Below, piece by piece: positions 1-10,205 of a stretch of 64,000 bases of DNA. Each line of letters begins with the position of its first letter. Position 1 is the stretch's first letter. Position numbers and translations under genes: made by a program. The notes beneath the pieces were generated by a model that worked only from the letters and a program-made list of their open reading frames with translations, was not told the origin of the DNA and did no database searches. The DNA is from Capra hircus (taxonomy: Eukaryota; Chordata; Mammalia; Artiodactyla; Bovidae): the NCBI RefSeq assembly GCF_001704415.2, contig NC_030811.1, forward strand, positions 60,253,591-60,317,590, given 5' to 3'.

Positions 1-570
1 TGGTGACTGCAGCCATGAAATTAAAAGACACTTGCTCCTTGGAAGAAAAGCTATGAACAACCTAGACAGCATATTAAAAAGCAGAGACATTACTTTGCCA
101 ACAAAGGTCCATCTAGTCAAAGCTATGGTTTTTCCAGTAGTCATGTATGGATATGAAAGAGGGACCATAAAGAAAGCTGAACACTGAAGAATTGATGCTT
201 TTGAACTGTAGTGTTAGAGAAAACTCTTGAGAGTCCCTTGGACAGCAAGAAGATCAAACCAGTCAATCCTAAAGGAAATCAATCCTGAATATTCATTGGA
301 AGGACTGATGCTGAAGCTGAAGCTCCAGTACTTTGGCCACCTGATGGGAAGAGCCAACCCATTAGAAAAGACCCTGATGCTGGGAAAGATTGAAGGCAGG
401 AGGAGAAGGGGATGACAGAGGACAAGATGGTTGGATGGCATCACTGACTCAATGGACATGAGTTTCAGCAAGCTCCAGGAGTTGGTGATGGACAGGGAAG
501 CCTGGCATGCTACAGTCTATGGGGTTGCAAGGAGTTGGCCATGACTAAGCGAAGCGACTGAACTGAAACT
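1..570 (+). mobile_element. BovB LINE 3' fragment, cut by window start
   Basis: RTE-class BovB retrotransposon, C-terminal part of the reverse-transcriptase ORF plus the 3' tail. It begins at the segment reading DGDCSHEIK in intact copies and runs through the RIDAFEL and LLRVPW blocks to the tail ending in gactgaactgaaac. The frame is broken: the codon after RIDAFEL gives a stop near 209 and the arginine-rich block has a TGA near 413. Its 5' side lies outside the window. It belongs to the class with a CTGAA-type tail. Confidence 0.93.
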
Positions 571-840
571 AATAGCAGAGCCTCCTTAAAATACAGCTGC
601 CCTCTACCTCCCCTTCAGAGGGAAGACATACTCTCACCACCAGGAAGTATGAATTCTGCTTCCATCAGCATCAAAAAGCCCAAGAGAACTCTCCATACTT
701 TCCCACTGAAGCTCTAAACCCCACACCGCTTTTTTCTTAAATTGATGCATACATCTTTACCTCTGGACACTTGACAAATTACTTCTTACTGAGTACTCCT
801 ACAAGCACAGGTAAATAAGCCTTCTCTTTTCTCCTGTTAG

Positions 841-1037
841 GACTTCCCTGGTGGTTCAGATGGTAAAGTGTCTGCCTATAACACGGGAGACCCAGGTTCA
901 ATCCTCTGGAGAAGGAAATGGCAACCCACTCCAGTACTCTTGGCTGGAAAATCCCATGGACAGAGGAGCATGGTAGGCTACAGTCCATAGGGTCGCAAAG
1001 AGCTGGACATGACTGAGCAATTTCACTTTCACTTTTT
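841..1037 (+). mobile_element. Bov-tA SINE with target-site duplication
   Basis: tRNA-Glu-derived ruminant SINE. The head (cttccctggtggttcag) carries the degenerate A-box region, followed by the BOV-A core (caacccactccag) and a BovB-like tail (gacatgactgagca). It is flanked by a perfect 14-base duplication, cttttctcctgtta, at 826-839 and 1038-1051, which fixes both ends. The B-box side is shortened relative to most copies here. Confidence 0.93.
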
Positions 1038-1051
1038 CTTTTCTCCTGTTA

Positions 1052-1369
1052 AATCTGGCTACTAACTGACTTGCAACTAATATGTGTAAAAGAATGTTCA
1101 GAAAATTGATATGAAAAATAAGGAAATAACTGACCAAATTTGAATGCTAGTACATACAAACTCACAGAGAGACAGACAGGGAGAAAAAAGAAAACCAAAT
1201 AGTCTAACAACTTTTATGGCTAGAATAACAGAAGTGGAAAAGAAACTAATATCTAACAGTGGTTTTCTATGTAAATACACATATCTAATTTGCTACATTC
1301 TTGACTCTGCTCCCTACAATATTTCACCTTTTAGGGAATGAAACATCTATCCAAGCAATCTAAGAGTCA
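1052..1369. other. No recognised feature
   Basis: AT-rich sequence between a Bov-tA SINE and an L2-like stretch. Short open frames on both strands show no recognisable domain. Confidence 0.5.
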
Positions 1370-1900
1370 TTCCTAACTCTTTCTTTTCTTGTCCTATACG
1401 TTCATATTCATTGTCATGACAAGCAGATCTGACCTCCTAAGCCTCTCTCCCTGTCTTCTTCTACCTACACTGTGGCCACCTCCACTTCCTCTGGGACTTC
1501 TTATTTTTCTTAATTTTTATTGGTGTACAGTTGATTTACATTGCTAGGACTACTGAAATAGGCTCCTAACTGGCCCCTGGCATTCACTTGCTTCTCCTGC
1601 TACTCCCAATTCCATTCACTACAGAGAACTTTTAAAATAGCTTATCACTTCTGATCTCAGAATCCCCCAGTGGATTTCCAGTGCTCGTAGAATCTTTACC
1701 ATGCATGTATCTTGCATCAGTCTCTCCTTGTTCATTACTTTTCAGCCACTAAGGTCTTTCTGGAAAGGGTCAGGCTCTATCCTACCTCACTCTTTACTTG
1801 GAAAGATCAAATGAAGCTTATCATCTGATCTCAGATTAAATGTCTCCTTTTCAGAGACCTCTTTGCTGCCTTACTGCTTGTGGAGGAAAACTGCCCCCTG
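1370..1900 (-). repeat. L2-like LINE remnant
   Basis: Pyrimidine-rich sequence whose order of blocks follows the reverse complement of the mammalian L2 3' region: ctgacctcctaagcc, cccccagtggatttcc, atctttaccatg, then a block like ctcagattaaatgtctcc and cagagacctc. Strongly diverged. A short insert near 1500-1550 resembles L1 3'UTR in antisense. Confidence 0.4.
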
Positions 1901-2180
1901 CCATAGCAGTAAATAAAGAACGTTGCCTTCAAGCCTTAAGCTACTACAGCTGCCCCCAACTGTGCATCCTGAGAGGACTCAGAATGGGAGAAAAGATAGC
2001 TACGGTACCTATCAAAGGAACGATTTCAGTGAGCCCAGACTCTTGCCTCTTTCCATACATAAAAAGGTACTAAATTCATTAACTTGAGATGTCTGATTTT
2101 CTTTATCTAATAGTCATCTTTTGACATTCTGACTACTTGGTTTTGATGCAAAACTCCTATTATATCCTAGCCCCTCCCTT

Positions 2181-2440
2181 TGTTGTTCAGTTATTAAGTC
2201 CTGTCCAACTCTTTGTGACCTCGTGGACAGCAGCACTCCAGGGTTCCCTGTCTTCCTCTATCTCTTGGAGTTTGCTCAGACTCACGTCCATTGAGTTGGT
2301 GATGCTATCCAACCATCTCATCCTCTGTCGTCCCCTTCTTCCTCTGCCGTTAATTTTTCCCAGCATCAGGGTCTTTTCCAATGAGTTGGCTCTTCACATC
2401 AGGTAACCAAAGTATTGGAACTTCATCTTCAGCATCAATC
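2181..2440 (-). mobile_element. BovB LINE 3' fragment
   Basis: Reverse-strand BovB tail and last part of the RT ORF. On the minus strand it reads the MLGKI, GRRGRQRMRWLDSIT and SKLQEI blocks of the BovB C terminus and ends in the older tail type (ctgaacaaca). The hypermutable CGA codon after the HLM position is TGA here (minus strand, 2394-2396). No clear TSD was found. Confidence 0.9.
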
Positions 2441-2444
2441 TTTC

Positions 2445-2570
2445 CCTTAGCTCTTACAAACAGTTCTTCAGAGCTGAGAGGCTGCCTCCTGGGCTCAAAG
2501 TCTTCAGAAAGTTCATCGAATAAAACATAATTCTCAACTTGTAGGTTGTGCATTTTATCTTAATCGCCAC
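2445..2570 (+). mobile_element. ERV-type LTR 3' end remnant
   Basis: Short stretch with the layout of an LTR R/U5 region: cctcctgggctcaaagtc, then an AATAAA-type polyadenylation signal in gaataaaacata near 2518, then ggttgtgcatttt. This arrangement is typical of endogenous retroviral LTRs. No internal viral coding sequence is attached. The class cannot be decided from this length. Confidence 0.4.
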
Positions 2571-2689
2571 ATCCAACTTCAAAATTAAGTATTTATTCTC
2601 TACAATTAAAACCTATAGAACCGGTTATAGTTTTCTTTCACAGAATGGGCCAAAACGTGTGACAATATACTTCATTGTGTGTGTGCCTA

Positions 2690-2830
2690 TTCACTCCCCT
2701 CCCTTCTTCCAATATAGAGTAAACTCCATGCAGGCAGGCGACATGATGCTTTTGTTTCCACTGGTACCTACTGCCCAGTACAATATCCAGCACCATAGGT
2801 GAGGATCAAGAAATATTTGCTGTCTGCTAA
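2690..2830 (-). repeat. L2 3'-end remnant
   Basis: Reverse complement of an L2 3' terminus: agtaaactccatgcaggcag, then cagtacaatatccagcacc, then a tail near aagaaatatttgctg. These correspond to the 'gtaagctccatgagggcag' and 'aataaatatttgttgaa' landmarks of L2. Confidence 0.5.
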
Positions 2831-3027
2831 TGAAATTGGGTATTTTAATCTCCACATTACCTGTTATAAGATGACCATGTGACCCAGTTTGCGTGACACC
2901 GTCTTTGTTTACACCTGTTGCACTAGCATAATGATTGACAAATTCTCACTTTCATTCCGGGCTTTAAGATGAGTAATATAGTTACTCTATCTATAAGGAA
3001 GTTGACATTCGGAGAGATCAAATAGAC

Positions 3028-3966
3028 TCAATTCTCCTTATCCATGGCTGTTATTCTGTATAGAGTCTTCATGAACACTGAATTAGCAAATGCTGAATCC
3101 CTGCTCCAAGGTAAAATGCAGAATTACACTCCCCCACCCCAACCCAGGGAGTGACTGGTCAAAATACTTCCTTCAGCCAATCAATAAATAACCTGGCTTC
3201 ATGTGTGTTTCTGTTTAAAGACACTTTATTTAACATGTATTGTTGATCCATTATGGAGAAGGCGATGGCACCCCACTCCAGTACTCTTGCCTGGAAAATC
3301 CCATGGATGGAGGAGCCTGGTAGGCTGCAGTCCATGCGGTCACTAGGAGTCGGACATGACTGAGCAACTTCACTTTCACTTTTCACTTTCATGCATTGGA
3401 GAAGGAAATGGCAACCCACTCCAGTGTTCTTGCCTGGAGAATCCCAGGAATGGGGGAGCCTGGTGGGCTGCCGTCTATGGGGCCACACAGAGTCAGACAC
3501 GGCTGAAGTGACTTAGCAGTTGATCTATTAACCTTGAACTCATGGCATCAACATGCTTACTCATGTCTGTACAAAGCTAATTAGTTTACACAGTTTCTTT
3601 TTAAGGTACAGTACAGCCTTCTTGCATTTGGGAACACAGAGAGCACTCCATCACTATGCTTTGGGCTAATTTTAATAGTAAAATCACAAAGAAAAAGCAT
3701 AAAACTTTGGAAAATGTGGCAGTAAATAGACTATGGGAAAAAAAGGACATTTGTTTACAGTACAAGAGCTGAACCAAGAAGGCAGAGCACCTTGTTTGAC
3801 CTCAGCTGGGAACTTGCTCACTGGGCAATTCCAAACGTTCACTGCTCCGTTCATGTCTTTGAGTACTACGAAAGCACCCTAAGTACCAATTTGAGGTTAT
3901 AGATAAATACTCTCAAGTAGGCAAAGTCACAAAAATGGAATCCTCCAATAATGAGGATGCACTGTA
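3028..3966. mobile_element. Tigger-like DNA transposon remnant, split by a SINE
   Basis: The two ends are degenerate inverted repeats: tctccttatccatgg at the left and the complement of ccaataatgaggatg at the right. The body resembles an old mammalian non-autonomous Tigger-type element, including gaacactgaattagcaaa near 3075 and tgtacaaagctaattag near 3566. It is interrupted at 3254-3518 by a BOV-A2 SINE. No transposase frame is present. The family is from memory and the subfamily is not assigned. Confidence 0.55.
3254..3518 (+). mobile_element. BOV-A2 dimeric SINE with TSD
   Basis: Two BOV-A units joined by the linker cactttcatgcattggag. The tail ends gaagtgacttagca. The flanking duplication is gttgatccatta at 3242-3253 and gttgatctatta at 3519-3530 (12 bases, one mismatch). 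It lies inside the Tigger-like element and is therefore younger. Confidence 0.94.
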
Positions 3967-4104
3967 GCTCGTCTAAGGTGATTACAGACACTGTAGTGCG
4001 AGGACAGACCCCAGAAAATGTCCAGCTTCACGTCCACTCATTAGACCAGTATTACCAAGGAAAGAGCTGCTCTTTTTGAAGCAAAGCACCACTGCTCCAG
4101 ATTT

Positions 4105-4316
4105 CTCATTGTTCAGTCTCTAAATTGTGTCCAGCTCGTTGCAACCCCATGGACTGTAGCCTGCCAGGCTCCTCTGTCCATGGGGTTTTTCCAAGCAAGA
4201 ACACTGGAGTGGGTTGCCATTTCCTTCTCCAGGGAAATCTTCCCAGACCAGGGAGGGAACCCACCAGCCCTGCATTGGCAGGCAGATTCTTTACCACTAA
4301 GCCATCAAGGAAGTCC
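4105..4316 (-). mobile_element. Bov-tA SINE
   Basis: Reverse-strand copy. The plus strand shows the tail (gttgcaaccccatggactg), the core (cactggagtgggttgcca) and finally the tRNA-like head (taccactaagccatcaagg). Full length for the family. No convincing TSD. Confidence 0.9.
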
Positions 4317-4845
4317 ATTACTCTAGATGGATTGGTTATAATTATTAAAACCCCTAGATTGCCAGTTTATCAAAGTTTCAGTAGAAAGTACAGAAGGAGT
4401 TTTGCCTCTCTCACAGAATGGACACCAATCTGTATAAGACTAGTGAGCAACTGACAACTCTACACTCCTCAAGAGTTAAACTGTAAGAACCAGCTACTAA
4501 TAAGTGACAACTCACAAGGGAGTCCCAAGTTACTTATAACAATAGGTGACTTCAGAATAAGATGTAGACCCTAAGATTTACCAAAAAAATGCAAATTTAT
4601 GAGAATATAAATATTTTAAGACTCAAAATTTGAACCACCCACAAACTAATGTACAGGTAAGTTGATCTACAGACCATGAGAAATCCAGTATCTACGCCTC
4701 ATCCTTGTCCACAGGGGAGGAAAAACTCTTGAACAACATTCCAATACTTGATTACTCTCACTATTTAGGAAATCCTCTCTATGGTTTCTCACTTCTTATT
4801 GAATTTCTTTTTACTCTTTCACTTTGTTTTTGCGGGGGGTGGGGG
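4317..4845. other. No recognised feature
   Basis: Unique-looking AT-rich DNA. No repeat, ORF domain or structural signal recognised. Confidence 0.5.
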
Positions 4846-4953
4846 GTGGTGGTTTGCGGCATGCGGGCTCTTAGTTCCCTGATCAGGGATCCAACCCACG
4901 CTATCTGCATTAGAAGCTCAGAGCCTTAGCCACTGGACCACCAGGGAAGTCTC
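4846..4953 (-). mobile_element. CHR-type tRNA-Glu SINE fragment
   Basis: Cetartiodactyl CHR SINE on the minus strand. The head at 4940-4953 reads ccaccagggaagtc on the plus strand. The diagnostic tgatcagggatccaaccc and ttagttccctgatcagg blocks follow. A G-rich tract at 4841-4855 lies at its 3' side. Confidence 0.85.
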
Positions 4954-5390
4954 TTTATTTATTCTTTTAAAACACATCCAATCACAAGGGTTGAGACAAG
5001 CCGATAAGTTTATGAGAAGTACGAATAAAAACAGTGTAAATTACAACTTAGTTTTCTATTTAGAAATTTAAAAAACTATTTAAGAATTCAGCATTAGACA
5101 AATACTTCCTACTGGTCCACTTTATGCTAACTGGCTTTGTTACCATGTCAAGACGTACACTGCTTTATGCATAGAAGTCATAATATCTGAAATAGCTAAT
5201 TGATATGAATTTAAGGCAATTTCTAGATAAACTGCTTTATACTTTAAAAAAAAAAAGTCTTCTTCCTACTATTTAGAAACTAGAGAGGGTTTAGAGAGGG
5301 TTTTGAAATTTGGGAGAAAATTAAATGTTCTCTCCTAAACTCAATTTAGAGTTCATGATTTGAAATAATTTCAGACTTACATAAAAGTTT
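4954..5390. other. No recognised feature
   Basis: AT-rich unique DNA with an A-run near 5246. No family recognised. Confidence 0.45.
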
Positions 5391-5916
5391 CAAAATGATC
5401 AAAAAAATAAACAACCCAATTAAAAATGGGCAGAAGACGAATAAACACTTTTCCAGAGAGGACATGCAGATGGCCAACAGGCACATGAAAAGATGCCCAA
5501 CACTGCAAATCATTAGGGAAACGCACATCAAAACCACAATGGGGTATCACCTCATAGCTGTCAGAATGACTATCAGCAAAAACAAAACAAACAGAACAAA
5601 ACACCCACAAATAACAAATGTTGGTGAATAAGTGGAGAAAAAGGAACCCTCATACGCTGTTGGTAATAACATAAATTGGTTCAGCCCCTAGAGAAAACAG
5701 TATGGTGGTTTCTCAAAAAAATAAAAAAACTGGAACTACTATATAACCCAACAATTCTACTCCTGGGTACATATCCAAAAACAACAAAAATAGTAATTTG
5801 AAAAGATGCATGTACCCCAGTGTTCAAAGCAGCATTATTTACAATAGCCAAGAAATGGAAGCAACCTAAGTGTCCATCAACAGGTGAATGGATCAAGAAA
5901 ATGTGGCGTATGTTTA
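5391..5916 (+). mobile_element. L1 LINE, ORF2 C-terminal part
   Basis: The frame from 5395 reads FSREDMQMANRHMKRC and TTMGYHLIAVRM, the conserved C-terminal end of L1 ORF2p. Downstream DNA keeps the order seen in L1 (ctcctgggtacatatcc, ttacaatagccaag, gtccatcaacagg). The frame stops at 5629-5631 and the element is heavily 5'-truncated. Its 3' side is replaced at 5917 by a Bov-tA SINE. Confidence 0.88.
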
Positions 5917-6125
5917 TCCCAGGTGCTGCTAGTGGTAAAGAACCTGCCTCCCAATGCTGGAGACATAAGAGACTCAGAGTTCCATCCTTAGGTGAGGAAG
6001 ATCCCCTGGAGGAGGGTGCAGCAACCCACTCCAGTATTCTTGCCTGGAGAATCCCATGGACAGAGGAGCCTGGTAGCTACAGTCCATAGGGTTGCAAAGA
6101 GTCAGACATGACTGAAGTGACTGAG
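5917..6125 (+). mobile_element. Bov-tA SINE, left arm of an inverted pair
   Basis: tRNA-like head (tcccaggtgctgctagtgg), BOV-A core (caacccactccagtattc) and tail (gtcagacatgactgaag). A TG/CA microsatellite starts directly after the 3' end. Another copy of the same subtype follows in opposite orientation at 6293-6434. Confidence 0.92.
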
Positions 6126-6127
6126 AA

Positions 6128-6292
6128 TGCACACGCACGTGTGTGTGTGTGTGTATATGTGCAAGCATATGCACATACACACACAAACACATATATATAC
6201 ACACATACACATATATACACACGCACACATATATACACGCACATGCATATATATATAGATATATACACACATGTATGTATGGGTTTCTCCAC
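6128..6292. repeat. Compound TG/CA/TA microsatellite
   Basis: Alternating purine-pyrimidine tract: (GT)n near 6139-6154, then (CA)n and (TA)n blocks such as acacacatatatacac, ending atgtatgtatggg. Such tracts favour Z-DNA. It lies exactly between two inverted Bov-tA SINEs and accounts for the long low-complexity open frames here. Confidence 0.93.
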
Positions 6293-6434
6293 GGGTTTCT
6301 CCAGGCAAGAATGTCGGAGTGCGTTGACGCACCCTCCTCCAGGGGATCGTCCCCCCCCATGGATGGAACTCTGAGTCTCATTCTCGAGCACCGGCAGGTA
6401 GTTTCTTTACCGCTGGCACCACCTGGGAAGCCCC
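6293..6434 (-). mobile_element. Bov-tA SINE, right arm of an inverted pair
   Basis: Reverse-strand Bov-tA lacking its tail. The plus strand reads ctccaggcaagaatgtcgg, ctcctccaggggatcg, then ctggcaccacctgggaag. A small direct repeat (gggtttctcc, twice) sits at the junction with the microsatellite. Confidence 0.88.
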
Positions 6435-6689
6435 AAAACAGAACACAACTTCTCCTTACAAAGGTGTCCCTAGCTTCCCATACCAAGAAGGGAATAGCAA
6501 CCTTATCACCTGAGATGCGATGGCACCAGATGGACCTGTACAAACAAACTCCACTAATTTTGACCCTTACCTTCCATTAGTTTCCACATAGCTTTACTTT
6601 CCTACATTTTACCACCCTTGGAAGCCTAACACCCTTTTCCTTCACCTTGTCACTATTCTAAATATTTTTGTTCTTTTTTAAGATACCAT

Positions 6690-6963
6690 CGGAGAAGGAA
6701 ATGGCACCCCACTCCAGTACTCTTGCCTGGAGAATCCCATGGATGGGGGAGCCTGGTGGGCTGCAGTCCAATGGGGTCGCTGGGAGTCGGGCACAACTGA
6801 GCAACTTCACTTTTGCTTTTCACTTTCATGCATTGGAGAAGGAAATGGCAACCCACTCCAGTATTCTTGCCTGGAGAATCCCAGAGACAGAGGAGCCTAG
6901 CGGGCTGCCGTCTATGGGGTCGCACAGAGTCGGACACGACTGAAGCGACTTAGCAGCAGCAGC
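6690..6963 (+). mobile_element. BOV-A2 dimeric SINE with exact TSD
   Basis: Two BOV-A units joined by cactttcatgcattggag, with the tail cgacttagcagcagcagc. It is bounded by the perfect 10-base duplication aagataccat at 6680-6689 and 6964-6973. CpG sites in the tail (gtcggacacgac) are intact, suggesting a recent insertion. Confidence 0.95.
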
Positions 6964-7137
6964 AAGATACCATACAAGCCCAAGTTCTAACCACCCCTGT
7001 GAGTCACTCTTCACTGAGTTTCTCCCTTATGTATGTATGCTGCTTGTGTCAATCAACTCATGTGTTTTTCCCTCATTATTCCATCTTTTCAATCTAATTT
7101 GTAGGACAACTGGAGAACCTAGTTCCTCCCCTGTAAC

Positions 7138-8032
7138 GCTGTATATTGTCACCCTGCTTATTTAATTTATACGCTGAGTACATCATGAGAAACGCTGGGC
7201 TGGAAGAAGCACAAGCTGCAATCAAGATTTCCGGGAGAAATATCAATAACCTCAGATATGCAGATGACACCACCCTTATGGCAGAAAGTGAAGAGGAACT
7301 AAAAAGCCTCTTGATGAAAGTGAAAGAGGAGAGTGAAAAAGTTGGCTTAAAGCTCAACATTCAGAAAATGAAGATCATGGCATCTGGTCCCATCACTTCA
7401 TGGGAAATAGATGGGGAAACAGTGGAAACAGTGTCAGACTTTATTTTTCTGGGCTCCAAAATCACTGCAGATGGTGACTGCAGCCATGAAATTAAAGACA
7501 CTTTACTCCTTGGAAGGAAAGTTATGACCAACCTAGATAGCATATTCAAAAGCAGAGACATTACATTGTCAACAAAGGCCTGTCTAGTCAAGGATATGGT
7601 TTTTCCTGTGGTCATGTATGGATGTGAGAGTTGGACTGTGATGAAGGCTGAGCAACGAAGAATTGATGCTTTTGAACTGTGGTGTTGGAGAAGACTCTTG
7701 AGAGTCCCTTGGCCTGCAAGGAGATCCAGCCAGTCCATTCTAAAGGAGATCAGTCCAGGCTGTTCTTTGGAAGGAATGATGCTGAAGCTGAAACTCCAGT
7801 ACTTTGGCCACCTCATGTGAAGAGTTGACTCATTGGAAAAGACTCTGATGCTGGGAGGGATTGGCAGCAGGAGAAGGGGATGACAGAGGATGGGATGGCT
7901 GGATGGCATCACTGACTCGATGGACGTGAGTCTGAGTGAACTCCAGGAGTTGGTGATGGACAGGGAGGCCTGGCGTGCTGCGATTCATGGGGTCACAAAG
8001 AGTCGGACACGACTGAGCGACTGAACTGAACT
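7138..8032 (+). mobile_element. BovB LINE, 5'-truncated, RT C-terminal half plus tail
   Basis: Starts inside the RT ORF at the block encoding ILSPCLFNLYAEYIMRN and runs to a CTGAA-type tail at 8032. It keeps the catalytic YADD box. Low divergence between the copies here suggests a fairly young insertion. No TSD could be identified. Confidence 0.95.
7146..7820 (+). pseudogene. BovB reverse-transcriptase fragment (dead)
   Basis: 224-codon open frame with RT finger/palm motifs. YADD (within NNLRYADDTTLMAES) lies at residues 37-40, and the downstream blocks LNIQKMKIMASG, SHEIK and RIDAFELWCWRRLLRVPW are characteristic of BovB. The upstream endonuclease and RT motif A are missing. The frame ends at TGA 7818-7820 just after YFGHLM, where other copies have CGA and continue about 75 codons. 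It is a relic and not a host gene. Confidence 0.93.
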
Positions 8033-8117
8033 ATATATGAATAAGTCATAGACATGATATCCCTGTACCGTAAATATTTCAACATATACTTCTGAAAATC
8101 AAGAGCATTCACTTATA

Positions 8118-8238
8118 GGGAATTCCCTGGCAGTCCTGTGGTTGGGACTCCAGGTTTTCACTGCCAAGGGCATGAATTCAGTCTCTGATCAGGGAACTAA
8201 GATCCTACAAGCCATGCAGTGAGGCAATAAAAGAAAAA
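8118..8238 (+). mobile_element. CHR-type SINE with TSD
   Basis: Short CHR SINE: head gaattccctggcagtcc, then ctgatcagggaactaag and gccatgcagtgaggcaa, with an A-rich tail. Flanked by attcacttata (8107-8117) and attcacttaca (8239-8249), 11 bases with one mismatch. Confidence 0.92.
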
Positions 8239-8429
8239 ATTCACTTACATAAATAGAGCATAGTTATCAAAATCAGGAAATTAAAATTGATACAACACTA
8301 GTAAATAATCTACAAGACCTATTCAAATTCCACTAATGAGCCCAATTATTTCCCTTATCGTACAAAAACAAAGAATTTGCTTCCCTGCCTGGGAGCCAAT
8401 CCAGGATTGCTAACAGAATTAAGTTTTTC

Positions 8430-8795
8430 ATCTTTGGTCTCTTTCAGTCTGGGAGATTGCTCAGCCTTTGTCTTTTATGACCTTGACATTTTTGAAGAGT
8501 ACAAGAAAAATCTACAAAAGTTACTTTTCAGAATGTCCCTTAATTTCGGTTTGTCTAATGTCTCCTGGCAATGAGATTCTGGTTATGGATATTTGGCAGA
8601 AATACAATAGGAGTGATGTCACATTTCATATCAGGTGGCACCTGCAGTTCGATTGTCCCATTAAGGGAGGTGTCAACTTTGAGCACTTGGTTAAGACTGC
8701 CTGCCTGGTGAGTTTACAATTTTTTACTTGTCAATTACATTATAAGCATCTGACACAAAAATCTCAAAACACTTCACAAATGAGTCCACTTATAT
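8430..8795 (-). repeat. Old L1M-like 3'UTR remnant
   Basis: Antisense blocks tttatgaccttgacattttt, gtttgtctaatgtctcctgg and gattgtcccattaaggg occur in the same order as in a second copy at 18085-18345, so both belong to one old family. The assignment to L1M 3' sequence is from memory. Confidence 0.5.
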
Positions 8796-9149
8796 AGTTT
8801 CTACCGTCTGTATTCTTTGTTACATTTGTAGAGATTCTCTTTGGAGGTTCTTCTTTATTTCCTACCTATTTAATTATTTATTTATTACTGACGTGTTTCT
8901 ATTACTTTTCCTTTCTTATAACGTGTTACAAGAAAAATATCTAAACAGATTTTTTTTTTCAGGCAATGTTCAATATGATGTGGGTTTTAGGTAGATTTTT
9001 ACATCCCTGGGTTTTGTTGGTTTCTTCTATATTTTACCTCTAGTATGGACAGAATATGCTGCTTAGACAGTCGAGTGGATTCCAATACCTACTTTGGCCA
9101 TAGAAACAGAAAACAAATGCACATACATGATATGCTGATGTGGACACTA
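8796..9149. other. No recognised feature
   Basis: AT-rich DNA with a T-run at 8951-8960. No repeat family or coding signal recognised. Confidence 0.45.
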
Positions 9150-9285
9150 TTTCAGTCCATCAGGTCCTTAACAAAGTATCATACACTAAGTGGCTCATAA
9201 ACAACAGAAATTTACTTCTCACAGTTCTAGAGGCTGGAAGTCATGGAGCCTGATTAGATTCTAGTGAGAGCCCTGATTTGCAGAT

Positions 9286-9403
9286 ATGGCAACCCACTCC
9301 AGTGTTCTTGTCTGGAGAATCCCAGGGATGGTGGAGCCTGGTGGGCTGCCGTCTATGGGGTCGCACAGAGTCGGACATGACTGAAGTGATTTAGCACCAG
9401 CAG
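9286..9403 (+). mobile_element. BOV-A2 SINE, 5'-truncated monomer
   Basis: One BOV-A unit from atggcaacccactccag to ctgaagtgatttagcacc. It abuts the following Bov-tA head without a spacer, so the pair may have inserted together or one into the tail of the other. Confidence 0.88.
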
Positions 9404-9590
9404 CTCAGCTGGTAAAGAATATGCCTGCAGTGTGGGAGACCTGGGTTCAATCCCTGGGAAGATACCCTGGAGAAGGTTACCCACTCCAGTATTCTGGCCT
9501 GGAGAATTCCATGGACACAGAAGCCTGGTGGGCTACAGTCCATGGGGTCGAAAAGAGTCAGACACACCTGAGTGACTTTCATTTTCTTTC
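9404..9590 (+). mobile_element. Bov-tA SINE
   Basis: tRNA-like head beginning at ctcagctggtaaagaat, B-box region gggttcaatccctgg, core and tail gtcagacacacctgagtgac, then a T-rich 3' end. Confidence 0.92.
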
Positions 9591-9662
9591 ATTTTACTTC
9601 ACCTTTCATCCTCATTGTGGCAGAAAGTAAGAGCTGGCCATCTTCCTGGCCTCTTCTTACAG

Positions 9663-10051
9663 GGGACCATAAAAGAAGGCCAAGTGCCAAAGAACTGATG
9701 CTTTGGAATTGTGGTGCTCTTGAGAGTCCCTTGGACAGCAAGGAGATCAAATCAGTCAATCCTAAAGGAAATCAACCCTGAATATTCATTGAAAGGACTG
9801 ATGCTGAAGCTGAAGTTCCAATACTTTGGCTATCTGATGCAAAGAGCCAACTCATTAGAAAAGACCTTGAAACTGAGCAAGACTGAGGGTAGGAGGAGAA
9901 GGGGGCAACAGAGGATGAGATGGCATCAATCACTGACTCAGTGGACATGAGTTTGAGCAAACTCTGGGAGATAGTGAAGGACAGGGGAGCCATGTGTGCT
10001 GCAGCCCATGAGGTCATTTCAAGTCCAACACAAGTTAGTGACTGGACACCA
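9663..10051 (+). mobile_element. BovB LINE 3' fragment (older tail type)
   Basis: Starts at the gggaccataaa block preceding the RIDAFEL codons and ends in an (AAC)n tail at 10041-10051. The C-terminal RT blocks LLRVPWTARRSNQSILKEI and GRRRRGQQRMRW are readable. The CpG-prone codon is CAA (9840-9842) instead of CGA. Confidence 0.92.
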
Positions 10052-10205
10052 TAACAACAACAATCTCATTCATGAAGGCTCCACCCCCATGACCTAATCA
10101 CCTCTCAAAGCCCCTACCTCCAAATCCCAGTACATTAGAATTCCCTCCAAATCCCATAACATTAGGATTAGGCTTTCAACATATAAAAAGGGTAGAGGGG
10201 AACAT

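Larger units (their letters stand above)
9150..10186 (-). mobile_element. MaLR-type LTR remnant split by three insertions
   Basis: Three pieces (9150-9285, 9591-9662, 10052-10186) read in one order as an antisense MLT1-like LTR: ctcataaacaacagaaattt and cacagttctagaggctgg, then tcttcctggcctcttcttac, then ctccacccccatgacctaat and ggcttttcaacatat-like sequence. The gaps hold a BOV-A2, a Bov-tA and a BovB fragment, all younger. Confidence 0.65.

Noticed and set aside
841..1037. tRNA-like heads of Bov-tA and CHR SINEs as tRNA genes
   Set aside because: They keep degenerate A/B-box sequence but cannot form a full cloverleaf and continue into SINE cores.
2445..2570. LTR pieces (2.4, 21.6-22.3, 36.8 and 44.5 kb) as ends of a retained provirus
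   Set aside because: No gag, pol or env coding sequence lies between or beside them and they differ in family; they are solitary remnants.
6128..6292. Repeated units near 6.2 kb as a CRISPR-like array
   Set aside because: Dinucleotide microsatellite without spacers, in a vertebrate genome.
5974..6580. Open frames of 189 codons (minus) and 145 codons (plus) around 6 kb
   Set aside because: They run through two inverted Bov-tA SINEs and a TG/CA microsatellite; the protein is low-complexity (Cys/Val/Tyr or His/Thr runs) and is an artefact.
7146..7820. 224-codon frame as a host gene
   Set aside because: It is BovB reverse transcriptase with the YADD box, truncated upstream and downstream.
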